Below are positions 9,195 through 17,864 of a DNA stretch of 64,000 bases, piece after piece. The first letter of the stretch is position 1, and each line of letters begins with the position of its first letter. The translations under genes were made by a program, and so were the position numbers. The notes beneath the pieces are model-generated. The model ran no database searches, was not told the DNA's origin, and saw nothing but the letters and a program-made list of their open reading frames with translations. Source of the DNA: Vicingus serpentipes (lineage in GTDB: Bacteria; Bacteroidota; Bacteroidia; Flavobacteriales_E; Vicingaceae); NCBI RefSeq assembly GCF_007993035.1, contig NZ_VOOS01000003.1, forward strand, positions 477,732 through 541,731, given 5' to 3'.

Positions 9195-9533
9195 ATGAAT
9201 TGGTTAAAACTTGAATCTTTAGCTCAGCTAAACGAAATCATTTCAAATTCTTTTCTTCCAGAAAATAAAGGCGTTGCTATATTCAAACATAGCACACAGT
9301 GTCCTGTAAGTTTTGCTGCTAAATCTAGATTAGAATCAACTTGGAATTTTGATAATGAACTACCTGTTTATTATTTAGATTTAATAGCGTTTAGAGAAAT
9401 ATCTAACCAAATAGCTTCAGAGTTAAATATTACTCACCAATCGCCTCAGCTTTTAGTTGTAAAAGATGGTAAATGCATTTATAATGCTTCACACATCAGT
9501 ATCTCAGTAAAAGAACTTGAAAAAGTTATTTAA
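9195..9533 (+). CDS. ytxJ: YtxJ-type monothiol bacilliredoxin
   Basis: 112 aa thioredoxin-fold protein without a signal peptide. The active-site region is KHSTQCPVS with a single Cys37, the monothiol pattern of the YtxJ/BrxC family. Known role: removal of bacillithiol mixed disulphides from proteins in organisms that make bacillithiol, which includes many Bacteroidota. It follows the small lipoprotein gene by 6 bp. Its 3' end overlaps the convergent osmC-like gene by 8 bp, so a thiol-repair protein and a hydroperoxide-reducing protein face each other end to end. No bacillithiol biosynthesis genes are in the window. Confidence 0.85.
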   Translation: MNWLKLESLAQLNEIISNSFLPENKGVAIFKHSTQCPVSFAAKSRLESTWNFDNELPVYYLDLIAFREISNQIASELNITHQSPQLLVVKDGKCIYNASHISISVKELEKVI

Positions 9534-9933
9534 AATTAAACGAAATCGTTTGTTTTATTTCTGGGTTTAAACTCAAAGCAACGGGACAAGTTCTGGCCGC
9601 ATTTTCTAAGACTTTTTTCTCCTTATCAGTATAAGTTTGATTTGTAAAACTAATATCAATAATAATTTCAGAAATCTTTCTAGGATTAGCGCTCATAATT
9701 TTGGTTATTTCAGCTTCAATGTTTCCTAAATTTATGTTGGACGTATTGGCAACTATACCAAGAATGCTAACCATACAACTTGCTAAAGCAGTTGCGACTA
9801 AGTCGGTAGGAGAAAATGCTTCACCCTTACCATGATTATCAGTTGGAGCATCTGTTAATATTGTTTTTCCACTTTTTAAATGGGTAGCTTCAGTTCTTAA
9901 ACTTCCTAAGTAGGTAATTTTTGATGTAATCAT
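9526..9933 (-). CDS. OsmC/Ohr-family peroxide-reducing protein
   Basis: 135 aa. The two conserved redox cysteines are present: Cys53 in ALASCMVS and Cys116 in ARTCPVALS. The FSPTDLVATAL helix before Cys53 is typical of OsmC. The family reduces organic hydroperoxides using the Cys pair in an obligate dimer in the cytoplasm. It has its own promoter-like pair (TTTG, 21 bp, TACATTTG) upstream. The 3' end overlaps the convergent ytxJ gene by 8 bp. OsmC and Ohr are hard to separate by eye, hence no gene symbol. Confidence 0.9.
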   Translation of the reverse strand: MITSKITYLGSLRTEATHLKSGKTILTDAPTDNHGKGEAFSPTDLVATALASCMVSILGIVANTSNINLGNIEAEITKIMSANPRKISEIIIDISFTNQTYTDKEKKVLENAARTCPVALSLNPEIKQTISFNFK

Positions 9934-9946
9934 GTTTATTTTTTTT

Positions 9947-9979
9947 CAAATGTAATTGCTTTTATATCATATCTACAAA
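9947..9979 (-). promoter_or_regulatory. Bacteroidota-type promoter of the osmC-like gene
   Basis: On the minus strand TTTG (9976-9979) is followed by a 21-bp spacer and TACATTTG (9947-9954). This is a full -33/-7 pair with the same spacer as the rpmE2 promoter in this window. The predicted transcript start lies a few bases before the ATG at 9933. Confidence 0.6.
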
Positions 9980-10003
9980 TAAGGTTTACATATTATTTAT
10001 GTT

Positions 10004-10011
10004 TAAATTTG
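10004..10011 (+). promoter_or_regulatory. Candidate -7 box immediately before the 10019 gene
   Basis: TAAATTTG followed by C matches the TAnnTTTGc consensus and ends 7 bp before the ATG at 10019. This would place the transcript start at or beside the start codon. No -33 TTG was found at the usual spacing. Confidence 0.4.
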
Positions 10012-10018
10012 CTTCTAG

Positions 10019-10765
10019 ATGTTTAGAATAGGGATAATACTAGGGTTGATTTTTTTTACACTTCATTTAAGTGCTCAACAAACTGTATTTGAAGAAGCTA
10101 GAACCATCTATAAAAAAGAAAACACTTATGGAGGTATGATTCATACTTCTGGTTGGGGTTTAACTTACCGACATGGAAGATATACTTCTGGTTTTAGTCG
10201 TCGTATTTATGAATTAGAATTCACCAACTTTAAGCATCCTAAAGAAATTAAAACATTTAGTTCTGTTTTAAATGGTTCGAGTGGTTATTTCTATGGAAAA
10301 CAAAACTACTTATTAGCTCTAAGAACAAGTATTGGAAATAATAATACTTTTATAAGTAAACAAAGTGTAAGAGGAATAGCAATTTCTTATGTTTTAAATT
10401 GGGGAATTACATTTGCGTATGCAAAACCAGTTTATTTAGAAGTTATTACACAAGATGATGATAACTTCCCAATTACAGAAGTTCAGCGATATAATCCAGA
10501 AATACATGATAGAGGAGATATTATAGGAAAGGCTTCTTTTTTTAGGGGATTTTTAGATGGTAGATTTTACCCAGGTGCATTAATTAAAGCAGGGTTAAAT
10601 TTTGAATCATCACGCCAACCTGAAAATATTAATGCACTTGAAGTAGGAATGACATTAGATGCTTTTTTACAAAAAGTGCCGATTATGGGAGATGACACTC
10701 CTAATCAACAATTTTTATTTAATTTTTATGTAGCCCTTAATTTTGGGGGTAAAAAAACAGAATAA
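10019..10765 (+). CDS. Predicted outer-membrane or surface beta-barrel protein of unknown function
   Basis: 248 aa. Signal peptide of about 20 residues (hydrophobic [17 protein letters not shown], cleavage near SAQ). The mature protein is rich in alternating aromatic/hydrophobic strands (for example [20 protein letters not shown]) and ends in a strand with [10 protein letters not shown], which suggests a small outer-membrane barrel. I do not recognise a named family. The lipA start follows 2 bp after the stop, so the two genes are likely cotranscribed. A TAnnTTTG box sits so close to the ATG that the message may be leaderless. Function unknown. Confidence 0.7.
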   Translation: MFRIGIILGLIFFTLHLSAQQTVFEEARTIYKKENTYGGMIHTSGWGLTYRHGRYTSGFSRRIYELEFTNFKHPKEIKTFSSVLNGSSGYFYGKQNYLLALRTSIGNNNTFISKQSVRGIAISYVLNWGITFAYAKPVYLEVITQDDDNFPITEVQRYNPEIHDRGDIIGKASFFRGFLDGRFYPGALIKAGLNFESSRQPENINALEVGMTLDAFLQKVPIMGDDTPNQQFLFNFYVALNFGGKKTE

Positions 10766-10767
10766 CA

Positions 10768-11649
10768 TTGGAAAACAAAGAAGTAAAAATACCTTCTTCA
10801 GAAAATAAGATGAAGAATAAGCCAAGTTGGTTGAAAGTAAAATTACCAACAGGAGAAGAATATAAAAAAGTAAGAAATATAGTTTCTGAGCATAAGCTTC
10901 ATACGATTTGTGAAAGTGGAAATTGTCCTAATATGGGTGAATGTTGGGGCGCAGGAACAGCTACTTTTATGATTCTAGGGAATATTTGTACTCGTTCTTG
11001 TGGTTTTTGTGCTGTTAAAACTGGACGTCCTTTGGCAGTAGATTTAGAAGAACCAATTAGAGTAGCTAATTCTGTAAAATTAATGAATGTTAAGCATTGT
11101 GTAATTACTTCTGTAGATAGAGATGATTTAAAGGATGGAGGTTCCATAATTTGGACTGAAACTGTAAATAAAGTAAGAGAGGTTTCTCCAGGGACAACTA
11201 TGGAAACCCTAATACCTGATTTTAAAGGAGATTGGGATAATTTGCAACGTATTATTGATGTAGCTCCAGAAATTGTATCGCATAACTTAGAAACGGTTCG
11301 AAGGTTAACCAAACAAGTAAGAATTCAAGCTAAATACGATAGAAGCTTAGAAGTAATTAAAAGGTTAAAAGATGGAGGGATGAGAACTAAATCAGGAGTT
11401 ATGCTTGGTTTAGGAGAAACGGAAGAAGAAGTAATTGAAACTATGCAGGATTTAACAAATGCAGGTTGTGATATTTTAACTTTAGGACAATATCTACAAC
11501 CTACACCAAAACATCTTGCTGTTCAAGAGTTTATAACTCCAGCTCAATTTGCTAAATATAAAGGAATTGGATTGAAAATGGGCTTAAGATATGTGGAGAG
11601 TGGACCATTAGTTCGTTCTTCTTATCATGCGGAGAAACATATGTTCTAA
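10768..11649 (+). CDS. lipA: Lipoyl synthase (radical SAM)
   Basis: 293 aa from a TTG start at 10768; an ATG at 10810 would give 279 aa and also precede all conserved motifs, so the start is uncertain. Both iron-sulphur sites are visible: the auxiliary cluster ligands Cys48, Cys53, Cys59 ([12 protein letters not shown]) and the radical-SAM triad Cys74, Cys78, Cys81 (CTRSCGFC). The C-terminal RSSYHAE segment carries the conserved Ser ligand. The enzyme inserts two sulphurs into protein-bound octanoate to make lipoate for 2-oxoacid dehydrogenases and the glycine cleavage system. A strong terminator follows. Confidence 0.97.
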   Translation: MENKEVKIPSSENKMKNKPSWLKVKLPTGEEYKKVRNIVSEHKLHTICESGNCPNMGECWGAGTATFMILGNICTRSCGFCAVKTGRPLAVDLEEPIRVANSVKLMNVKHCVITSVDRDDLKDGGSIIWTETVNKVREVSPGTTMETLIPDFKGDWDNLQRIIDVAPEIVSHNLETVRRLTKQVRIQAKYDRSLEVIKRLKDGGMRTKSGVMLGLGETEEEVIETMQDLTNAGCDILTLGQYLQPTPKHLAVQEFITPAQFAKYKGIGLKMGLRYVESGPLVRSSYHAEKHMF

Positions 11650-11668
11650 TAAATAAAATTTAAAAATT

Positions 11669-11697
11669 AAGCTCCGAATTAACCGGAGCTTTTTTTA
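11669..11697 (+). terminator. Rho-independent terminator after lipA
   Basis: An 8-bp stem (AAGCTCCG with CGGAGCTT, 11669-11676 and 11684-11691) with a 7-nt loop runs into seven T residues. It separates lipA from the HAD gene. Confidence 0.85.
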
Positions 11698-11703
11698 TTG
11701 AAT

Positions 11704-12399
11704 ATGGAAAGGAAATACGAACATATATTTTTTGATTTAGATCGAACGCTTTGGCATTTTGATGAGAACTCTAGAAAAGTTTTAGGGGATATTTATCATA
11801 AATTCCACTTATATAAGTATATAGATTTACCTGATGATTTCATTTCGGTATATGAAATTATTAATGAAGAGCTTTGGACACTTTACCGAAATGGTAAAAT
11901 TGCTAAAGAAAATTTACGATCAGAACGATTCCATCAAACCTTATTAAAGTTTAAAAATAATAATGAGCCTTTGGCAGATGAAATAGGTACCTATTATGTA
12001 GATAACTCTCCATTGCAAACAATTTTATTGCCTTTTGCAATTGATGTTTTAGAGCATTTAAAAGGAAGGTATCAAATGCATATAATTACTAATGGTTTTG
12101 AAGAGATTCAATTAATTAAATTGAATAATTCCAAGATTGAGCATTATTTTGATCAAGTTATTTTTTCAGAGAAAGTGGGAGTAAAGAAACCACACCCTTT
12201 AATTTTTAAGCAAGCAATAAAAGGTGCTGGAGCTACTTTTGAAAACTCATTAATGATTGGAGATGATTTTTATGCTGATATCTGTGGCGCTCAACGAGTA
12301 AAAATGGATAGTATTTATTTTAACTACAATAAAACAGTACATAATTACAAAATTGATAGAGAGATTAATTGCTTGAGCGAATTGTTTGAAATATTATAA
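11704..12399 (+). CDS. YjjG-family HAD phosphatase / non-canonical pyrimidine nucleotidase
   Basis: 231 aa from the ATG at 11704; an in-frame TTG two codons earlier is unlikely to be the start. HAD motif I is FFDLDRTLWHF (Asp nucleophile and acid), motif II is IITNGFE, motif III Lys is in KVGVKKPHP, and motif IV is MIGDDFYADICGA. The FDLDRTLW/DFD pattern and length fit the YjjG group, which hydrolyses pyrimidine nucleoside monophosphates and limits misincorporation. HAD substrate specificity cannot be proved from motifs. The gene is flanked by terminators on both sides and appears monocistronic. Confidence 0.85.
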   Translation: MERKYEHIFFDLDRTLWHFDENSRKVLGDIYHKFHLYKYIDLPDDFISVYEIINEELWTLYRNGKIAKENLRSERFHQTLLKFKNNNEPLADEIGTYYVDNSPLQTILLPFAIDVLEHLKGRYQMHIITNGFEEIQLIKLNNSKIEHYFDQVIFSEKVGVKKPHPLIFKQAIKGAGATFENSLMIGDDFYADICGAQRVKMDSIYFNYNKTVHNYKIDREINCLSELFEIL

Positions 12400-12400
12400 A

Positions 12401-12437
12401 AATAAAAGAGGCTAACCATTGGTTAGCCTCTTTTATT
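12401..12437. terminator. Bidirectional terminator between the convergent HAD and Cys-rich genes
   Basis: A perfect 17-bp stem (12401-12417 with 12421-12437) has a 3-nt loop. A-rich and T-rich ends make it functional on both strands. It lies exactly between two converging genes. Confidence 0.9.
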
Positions 12438-12455
12438 GAAATACAGTAATAAAAA

Positions 12456-12695
12456 TTATTCTGCAGTTTTAGTTTCAGAAGTTTTAGCTTTTGCTGAATG
12501 ACAAGATTTTTTGTCAGCAGATGCTTTAGAAGCACAACAAGATTTTTTTGCTGAAGCTTTAGAACAAGATTTTTTAGAATCTTTACTAGTACATTCTTTT
12601 TTATCACATTTTTTACCATCTTCACAAGGAGATGCAGAAATTGTAGTTAATCCAACAAAGCTAAATAATGCGATTGATAATAATAATTTTTTCAT
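12456..12695 (-). CDS. Small exported Cys/Lys/Ser-rich protein
   Basis: 79 aa. A clear Sec signal peptide (MKKLLLSIALFSFVGLTTISAS) is followed by a mature part of about 57 residues made almost only of Lys, Ser, Cys, Ala, Asp and Glu. The eight Cys include CEDGKKCDKKEC and SCCAS. There is no hydrophobic core, so the mature peptide is probably disordered unless it binds metal or forms disulphides. I know of no named family. It is transcribed toward a bidirectional terminator and lies 115 bp from psd, so it is probably a separate unit. A long overlapping open frame covers part of it, but the signal peptide identifies this frame as the real one. Confidence 0.75.
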   Translation of the reverse strand: MKKLLLSIALFSFVGLTTISASPCEDGKKCDKKECTSKDSKKSCSKASAKKSCCASKASADKKSCHSAKAKTSETKTAE

Positions 12696-12810
12696 TTTAA
12701 TTGAAGTTTAGTTCTTAATAAGGCTAAAAATAAGCATTTTTGTTTTGTTTGTTTGTAGTTTAACGAAATTTAACAATTAATTTAAACAATTCAGAATCGT
12801 TCTAAAAGAA

Positions 12811-13467
12811 TTAAAATTCAGCAAGAGTTGTAATCCCTCCTTTTACAGTTTCGTTTAATTTTACCTTTAATTTAGCATCTAGTGGTAAGTATAAATCAAC
12901 TCGAGATCCAAATTTAATAAACCCACATTCTTCTGTTTGAACACAATCTTTACCTTCTTTGTCAAAGAATACAATTCTTCTTGCTAAAGCACCAGCAACT
13001 TGTCTAAACAGAACAGTTCTACCTTTCTCATCTTCAACAACAGCTGTAGTTCTTTCATTATCAGTCGATGATTTTGGGTGCCAAGCAACTAAAAATAAAC
13101 CAGGGTGATATTTGAAATATTTTAGTTTACCAGCAATTGGATATCTATTAATGTGCACATTAATAGGAGACATAAAAACCGAAACTTGTAAACGTTTTTC
13201 TTTAAAATATTCTGTTTCTTCAACTTCTTCAATTACTACAACTTTACCATCTGCTGGCGAAATAATATGTCCATCTCGTTGAACAAAATTTCTGCTTGGA
13301 CTTCTGAAAAATTGTAAAATTACAATTAGCAAAAATGCAGAAATAGCATAAGCCAAAACTTTAATTATTATATAGTCATTCAAAAAGAAATAAACTAAGC
13401 CATTTAAAACAGCAGCAAATAATAAGGTAATCAATAATGAAGGGTATCCTTCTTTGTGAAATTTCAT
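12811..13467 (-). CDS. psd: Phosphatidylserine decarboxylase proenzyme (short type)
   Basis: 218 aa, the length of the compact PSD type. Two N-terminal hydrophobic segments (about 10-50) anchor it in the inner membrane. The motif FGSRVD near the C-terminus contains the Gly-Ser bond where self-cleavage creates the pyruvoyl prosthetic group. MSPINVHINRYP and ISPADGKV are further PSD signatures. The enzyme makes phosphatidylethanolamine from phosphatidylserine. It lies downstream of cdsA, which makes the CDP-diacylglycerol precursor, in a lipid-synthesis cluster. Confidence in the assignment is high. Confidence 0.95.
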   Translation of the reverse strand: MKFHKEGYPSLLITLLFAAVLNGLVYFFLNDYIIIKVLAYAISAFLLIVILQFFRSPSRNFVQRDGHIISPADGKVVVIEEVEETEYFKEKRLQVSVFMSPINVHINRYPIAGKLKYFKYHPGLFLVAWHPKSSTDNERTTAVVEDEKGRTVLFRQVAGALARRIVFFDKEGKDCVQTEECGFIKFGSRVDLYLPLDAKLKVKLNETVKGGITTLAEF

Positions 13468-13503
13468 TTAATAGGGTTTAAAAAACGGACAAAAATAATT
13501 AAA

Positions 13504-14322
13504 TTAACTTATCAATACTAAATAGCAATAGATAAAAGGTACGGATAGAAATAGTCCATCAAATCGGTCAAGTATTCCGCCATGTCCTGGTAGTATATTT
13601 CCTGAATCTTTAATGTTTAAACTTCTTTTTAGCATAGATTCCACTAAATCACCTAACCCACCAAAAATCACTGTGATTATAGCAACTATAATCCATTCCA
13701 CTAAATTAAGTTCTGTAAAGTAAATTGAACTAATGTAAGCTACAGCCAAGCCTAATATTCCACCACCAATACTACCTTCCCATGTTTTTTTAGGAGAAAT
13801 TCTTTCAAACAATTTATGTTTTCCAAAAAATCTACCAGATAAGTATGCACCAGTATCATTAGCCCATAAAATAAAAAAGAACCCCCATAAAATATGATAA
13901 CTAAAGTCAGCTTGAAATTGATTGTTTTGGTAAAATCCTAAATGATATAACAACGCAAAAGGTAAAGCAACATAAATACTAGCTAACAAAGTGTATGCAA
14001 TATTTACAAAAGGAAATTTAGATTTGCGATACAGTTCGATTAGAAAAATTAAAAAAGATAAACCTAATGGAATTACAAAGTATTTTAACTCAATTTGATT
14101 TTGAGTAACTAAAGCAAAAATGCTAAAGAGAAAAATGCTTATGATAATACCAATAATTTTAATTGGGTTTACTTCTTTAGATTTTTTTACAAGGTTGTAA
14201 AACTCATCAGTTCCTAAAAGCACAATTGTAAAAAATAAAATAAAAGTACTAAGTTGACCAAAGTACATTGCAGCTAATAGTGTGAGCACAAAAAAAGTTC
14301 CAGTGATAGCTCTTGTTAACAT
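13504..14322 (-). CDS. cdsA: Phosphatidate cytidylyltransferase
   Basis: 272 aa, about seven or eight membrane helices. The CTP:phosphatidate cytidylyltransferase signature is complete near the C-terminus: SMLKRSLNIKDSG followed by LPGHGGILDRFD. It makes CDP-diacylglycerol from CTP and phosphatidate in the inner membrane, the precursor of all phospholipids here. It stands directly after the DUF2007 gene (no gap) and before psd. The order ftsH, DUF2007, cdsA, psd is one I recognise from other Bacteroidota. Confidence 0.97.
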   Translation of the reverse strand: MLTRAITGTFFVLTLLAAMYFGQLSTFILFFTIVLLGTDEFYNLVKKSKEVNPIKIIGIIISIFLFSIFALVTQNQIELKYFVIPLGLSFLIFLIELYRKSKFPFVNIAYTLLASIYVALPFALLYHLGFYQNNQFQADFSYHILWGFFFILWANDTGAYLSGRFFGKHKLFERISPKKTWEGSIGGGILGLAVAYISSIYFTELNLVEWIIVAIITVIFGGLGDLVESMLKRSLNIKDSGNILPGHGGILDRFDGLFLSVPFIYCYLVLIS

Positions 14323-14535
14323 TTAATCGATGTTTTTTGTAATGATGTGTTTTGCATTTATTGCATCATTTTCTTTTACATGAACTTCAATATCTCCGTT
14401 CATTAAATGAAGGTGCATAGAGTCCATTTTATTAATGATGATAGAAGGAATTTTGTGGTCTTCTAACAGCGATTTAATAATTTCGGCAGTGTTTATATTA
14501 TTGCATTTATGTATAATAACCCAGCCGTTAGCCAT
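14323..14535 (-). CDS. DUF2007-type putative signalling protein
   Basis: 70 aa. The sequence WVIIHKCNNINTAEIIKSLL followed by HKIPSIIINKMDS is characteristic of DUF2007, a small alpha/beta domain with ferredoxin-like topology and unknown biochemical role. Its start overlaps the ftsH stop by one base (TAATG) and its stop abuts the cdsA start, so it is locked into this operon. Function is unknown; context suggests a link to membrane protein quality control or lipid synthesis. Confidence 0.8.
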   Translation of the reverse strand: MANGWVIIHKCNNINTAEIIKSLLEDHKIPSIIINKMDSMHLHLMNGDIEVHVKENDAINAKHIITKNID

Positions 14536-16568
14536 TATGCATTGTTTTCGTCAGCTGTTGTATCATCAACTTTTTTATCTTCGGTTGTTGGGTTAGCAAC
14601 TTCTGTTTCTGCTTCTAACACTTCTGCTTGTTCAATAATAGCTTCTGCTTTTTTAGAAACTTTTTTCTCAGCAATCAATTCATCTTCAAACATGCTTTTA
14701 CCGAAAATAGCTTCCAAATCATCTCTAAAGATTACTTCTTTTTCTAATAGTTTCTCAGCTAATAAAATTAGTTTGTCTTTATTGTCTTTTAATATTTGAA
14801 CAGTTCTTTTGTATGAAGTTTCTATTAAAGCACTAACTTCATTATCAATAAGTTCAGCTGTTTTATCCGAATATGGTTTAGAAAAAGAGTAATCACTTTG
14901 GCCAGATGAATCGTAATAACTTCTGTTTCCAATTTTATCATTTAAACCATAAACGCTAACCATTGCATATGCTTGTTTAGTAACTTTTTCTAAATCGCTT
15001 AAAGCGCCAGTAGATATTTTACCAAACATAACTTCTTCTGCAGCTCTTCCTCCTAAAGCAGCACACATTTCGTCAACTAGTTGCTCTGTTGTAGTAATTT
15101 GTCTTTCTTCAGGCAAGTACCATGCAGCTCCTAAAGATCTTCCTCTAGGTATTATGGTAACTTTAATTAAAGGATTTGCATATTTTACTAACCAACTCAC
15201 TGCAGCGTGACCAGCTTCATGAAAAGCAATTGTTTTCTTTTCGTGATCAGAGATTAGTTTATTTTTCTTTTCTAAACCACCAACAACTCTATCAACAGCA
15301 TCTAAAAAGTCTTGTTTACTTACTTTTTTCTTGTCATGTCTTGCAGCAATTAAAGCAGCTTCATTACAAATGTTAGCAATGTCTGCACCAGAAAAGCCTG
15401 GAGTTTGTTTCGCTAAGAAATCAATATCAATAGAATCGTCAGTTTTAAGTGGTTTTAAATGCACTTTAAAAATTTCTTTTCTTTCATGAACTTCTGGTAA
15501 ATCAACATGAATTTGTCTATCAAATCTACCTGGACGAACTAAAGCTCTATCCAATACATCAGCTCTATTTGTTGCTGCTAATACAATTACACCAGTATTG
15601 GTGCCAAAACCATCCATTTCAGTTAATAACTGATTTAATGTGTTTTCTCTTTCATCATTCGATCCTTGTGCCATTCCTTTTCCTCTTGCTCTACCAATGG
15701 CATCAATTTCATCAATAAAAATAATTGAAGGAGCTTTATCTTTAGCTTGTTTAAATAAATCTCTTACTCTAGATGCTCCAACACCAACAAACATCTCAAC
15801 AAAATCAGAACCTGAAAGTGAGTAAAAAGGAACTTTCGCTTCACCAGCAACTGCTCTTGCTAATAAAGTTTTACCTGTTCCCGGAGGACCAACAAGTAAA
15901 GCACCTCTAGGAATTTTGGCTCCTAAGTCGGTATATTTTTGTGGTTTTTTCAAGAAATCAACGATTTCTTGAACTTCTTCTTTAGCACCTTCTAAACCAG
16001 CTACATCTTCAAAAGTTACGTTAGTACCTTTTTCTTTGTCGAATAGTTGTGCTTTGGATTTGCCAATATTAAAGATTTGTCCGCCAGCACCACCAGCACC
16101 TCCAGACATACGTTTCATAATAAAATACCAAATACCTACAAAAATTAAAATAGGAAGTAATAAACTTAATATTCCTCCAAACCAATCTTCTTCGGTAGTG
16201 TATTTGTATTTTAAATCATAATCTTTCGACCAAGTTTTTAAATCAGCATCAAATACATCTCCAGAACCAATCTCAAATGTATAATGAGGCCCAGCTGCAG
16301 GCATTCCAAAGCTAGGTGATTTGATTTTTTTGTTGTGAGGTTCGTTTTCTAAAGCTTCTGGGTTAAGATAAACTTTTGCAGTTTTATGGTTAACAATAAC
16401 TACTTCGTTAACCTCTCCATTAACTACCATTGATTCGAATTCGCTAGGAGTAATTACAGAATTACCACCTTGCCAGTTGAAAAGATTAAGTGAAATTAAT
16501 GCAACACCAACTATTGCATAAATCCAATAAAAATTAAAAGGTTTTTTAGGGCTTTTTTTTGCTGCCAT
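14535..16568 (-). CDS. ftsH: ATP-dependent zinc metalloprotease FtsH
   Basis: 677 aa. Two membrane helices (about 12-30 and 130-150) flank a periplasmic domain. The AAA+ module has Walker A GPPGTGKT at 227-234, Walker B IIFIDE at 282-287 and the second region of homology with the arginine finger (LVRPGRFDRQIH). The zinc-protease motif HEAGH is at about 450-454. A charged, low-complexity tail follows residue 620. It degrades misassembled membrane proteins and short-lived regulators from the cytoplasmic side of the inner membrane. It is the second gene of an operon starting with rsfS. Confidence 0.98.
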   Translation of the reverse strand: MAAKKSPKKPFNFYWIYAIVGVALISLNLFNWQGGNSVITPSEFESMVVNGEVNEVVIVNHKTAKVYLNPEALENEPHNKKIKSPSFGMPAAGPHYTFEIGSGDVFDADLKTWSKDYDLKYKYTTEEDWFGGILSLLLPILIFVGIWYFIMKRMSGGAGGAGGQIFNIGKSKAQLFDKEKGTNVTFEDVAGLEGAKEEVQEIVDFLKKPQKYTDLGAKIPRGALLVGPPGTGKTLLARAVAGEAKVPFYSLSGSDFVEMFVGVGASRVRDLFKQAKDKAPSIIFIDEIDAIGRARGKGMAQGSNDERENTLNQLLTEMDGFGTNTGVIVLAATNRADVLDRALVRPGRFDRQIHVDLPEVHERKEIFKVHLKPLKTDDSIDIDFLAKQTPGFSGADIANICNEAALIAARHDKKKVSKQDFLDAVDRVVGGLEKKNKLISDHEKKTIAFHEAGHAAVSWLVKYANPLIKVTIIPRGRSLGAAWYLPEERQITTTEQLVDEMCAALGGRAAEEVMFGKISTGALSDLEKVTKQAYAMVSVYGLNDKIGNRSYYDSSGQSDYSFSKPYSDKTAELIDNEVSALIETSYKRTVQILKDNKDKLILLAEKLLEKEVIFRDDLEAIFGKSMFEDELIAEKKVSKKAEAIIEQAEVLEAETEVANPTTEDKKVDDTTADENNA

Positions 16569-16602
16569 TTTTTTAGTTTATTTTTTGTTTCAATCTAAAT
16601 GA

Positions 16603-16971
16603 TTAGTTGTACTCTTTAAATTTTGCATCGGCCCACAAGCCTTCAACATTATAAAAATCTCTTGTTTCTTCTTGGAAAATATGGATAACTACATTTACAT
16701 AGTCTAATAGAATCCATTCAGCATTTCCAAATCCTTCAGAATGCCAAGGTTTATCATTTAGCGTTTTTCTTACTTCTTCTTGTACTGCTTTTGACAGTGC
16801 ATTTACGTGAGTATTTGATGTTCCTGAGCAAATAATGAAAAAATCGCAAACTGCGTTTTCTGTTTCTCTTAAATCTATACTGATGATTTTCTCTCCTTTT
16901 AAGTCTTGAAGACCTTTTGTCGCTACACCAACTAACATTTCTGATGATGATAATGCTTTCTTTTTACTCAT
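16603..16971 (-). CDS. rsfS: Ribosome silencing factor RsfS
   Basis: 122 aa, standard length. The conserved segments CDFFIICSGTS and EGFGNAEWILLDY..VVIHIF followed by YNVEGLW match the Oligomerisation/RsfS (former Iojap) family. It binds ribosomal protein uL14 on the large subunit and blocks subunit joining during starvation. It is the promoter-proximal gene of the minus-strand operon rsfS, ftsH, DUF2007, cdsA, psd, and lies back to back with birA across a 143-bp divergent region. Confidence 0.95.
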   Translation of the reverse strand: MSKKKALSSSEMLVGVATKGLQDLKGEKIISIDLRETENAVCDFFIICSGTSNTHVNALSKAVQEEVRKTLNDKPWHSEGFGNAEWILLDYVNVVIHIFQEETRDFYNVEGLWADAKFKEYN

Positions 16972-17114
16972 TAATTATTTTAAAAAATTTGATGCAAAAT
17001 AACGAATTATAAGCGAGTAAATACTTGTTAATTATAAACATTTAACACTTTTTTGAACTAAAATATTCAAATTCTTCTTTTTTGCTCTAGCTATTGAATA
17101 TATTTGGCTTTAAT

Positions 17115-17864
17115 ATGAGTGAAGGATTAACTTTTGGCTATAGAATAATTAAATTAGATGAAGTGGCATCTACCAACTCATATGCTCATAATTTAGCTGT
17201 TGAAACAAATTTAATTGAAGGATTAGTTGTTTTGGCAAAAAATCAAACAGAAGGCAAGGGGCAAAGGGGTAATATTTGGCAAGTAGAATCGGGTAAAAAC
17301 TTAACGTTTTCGTTGGTGTTAAAACCCAATTTAGCCGTAAGCGAACAATTTATGCTAAGTAAAGTTGTTGCCTTAGGAATTGCTGATTTTTTAGCATCGT
17401 TAAACTTAGAACAAGTTAACATAAAATGGCCAAATGATATATGGGTAAACAACAAAAAAATTGCAGGTATTTTAATTGAAAACACCTTAAAATCCAATAA
17501 AATAAGCACCTCAATTGTTGGGGTTGGTTTAAATGTAAACCAACAAGTATTTAACTCAAATTTAAATGCTACTTCTTTACAAAACGAGTTGAGTATAAAT
17601 TTTGATATAGAAATCCTTTTAAACGATTTATTAATTTGTTTAGAGAAACGCTACTTAATGTTAAGGGCTTTACAATACCAAAAAATAAATACCGATTACC
17701 TTAATAATTTACTGGGTTATAATACTGAACTCAACTATAAAATTGGCGAAAACCATTGTAAAGGAATAATAAGAGGAGTAAACCCTCTAGGTTTATTGCA
17801 ATTAGAAATTGAAGGACAGCTTAATGAATTTGATTTAAAAGAAGTGAGTTTGATTGGGGTTTAG
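17115..17864 (+). CDS. birA: Biotin-[acetyl-CoA-carboxylase] ligase
   Basis: 249 aa from the ATG at 17115; an in-frame TTG at 17094 is an alternative, but a TATATTTG sequence overlaps that extension. The biotin-binding and ATP motifs are present: EGKGQRGNIW (the GRGRxG-type loop) and KWPNDIW. A C-terminal SH3-like domain follows. There is no N-terminal winged helix, so this is the monofunctional type that biotinylates carboxylases but does not repress transcription. The gene ends 3 bp before an inverted-repeat element. Confidence 0.93.
   Translation: MSEGLTFGYRIIKLDEVASTNSYAHNLAVETNLIEGLVVLAKNQTEGKGQRGNIWQVESGKNLTFSLVLKPNLAVSEQFMLSKVVALGIADFLASLNLEQVNIKWPNDIWVNNKKIAGILIENTLKSNKISTSIVGVGLNVNQQVFNSNLNATSLQNELSINFDIEILLNDLLICLEKRYLMLRALQYQKINTDYLNNLLGYNTELNYKIGENHCKGIIRGVNPLGLLQLEIEGQLNEFDLKEVSLIGV

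Noticed and set aside
12365..12625. Long minus-strand frame overlapping the Cys-rich peptide gene
   Set aside because: It is a low-complexity Lys/Leu-rich shadow frame that reads through the bidirectional terminator; the other frame has a clear signal peptide.
17099..17106. TATATTTG upstream of the birA ATG, considered as a promoter
   Set aside because: It matches the -7 rule, but no -33 element lies at a suitable distance and it overlaps a possible TTG start, so it was not listed as a feature.
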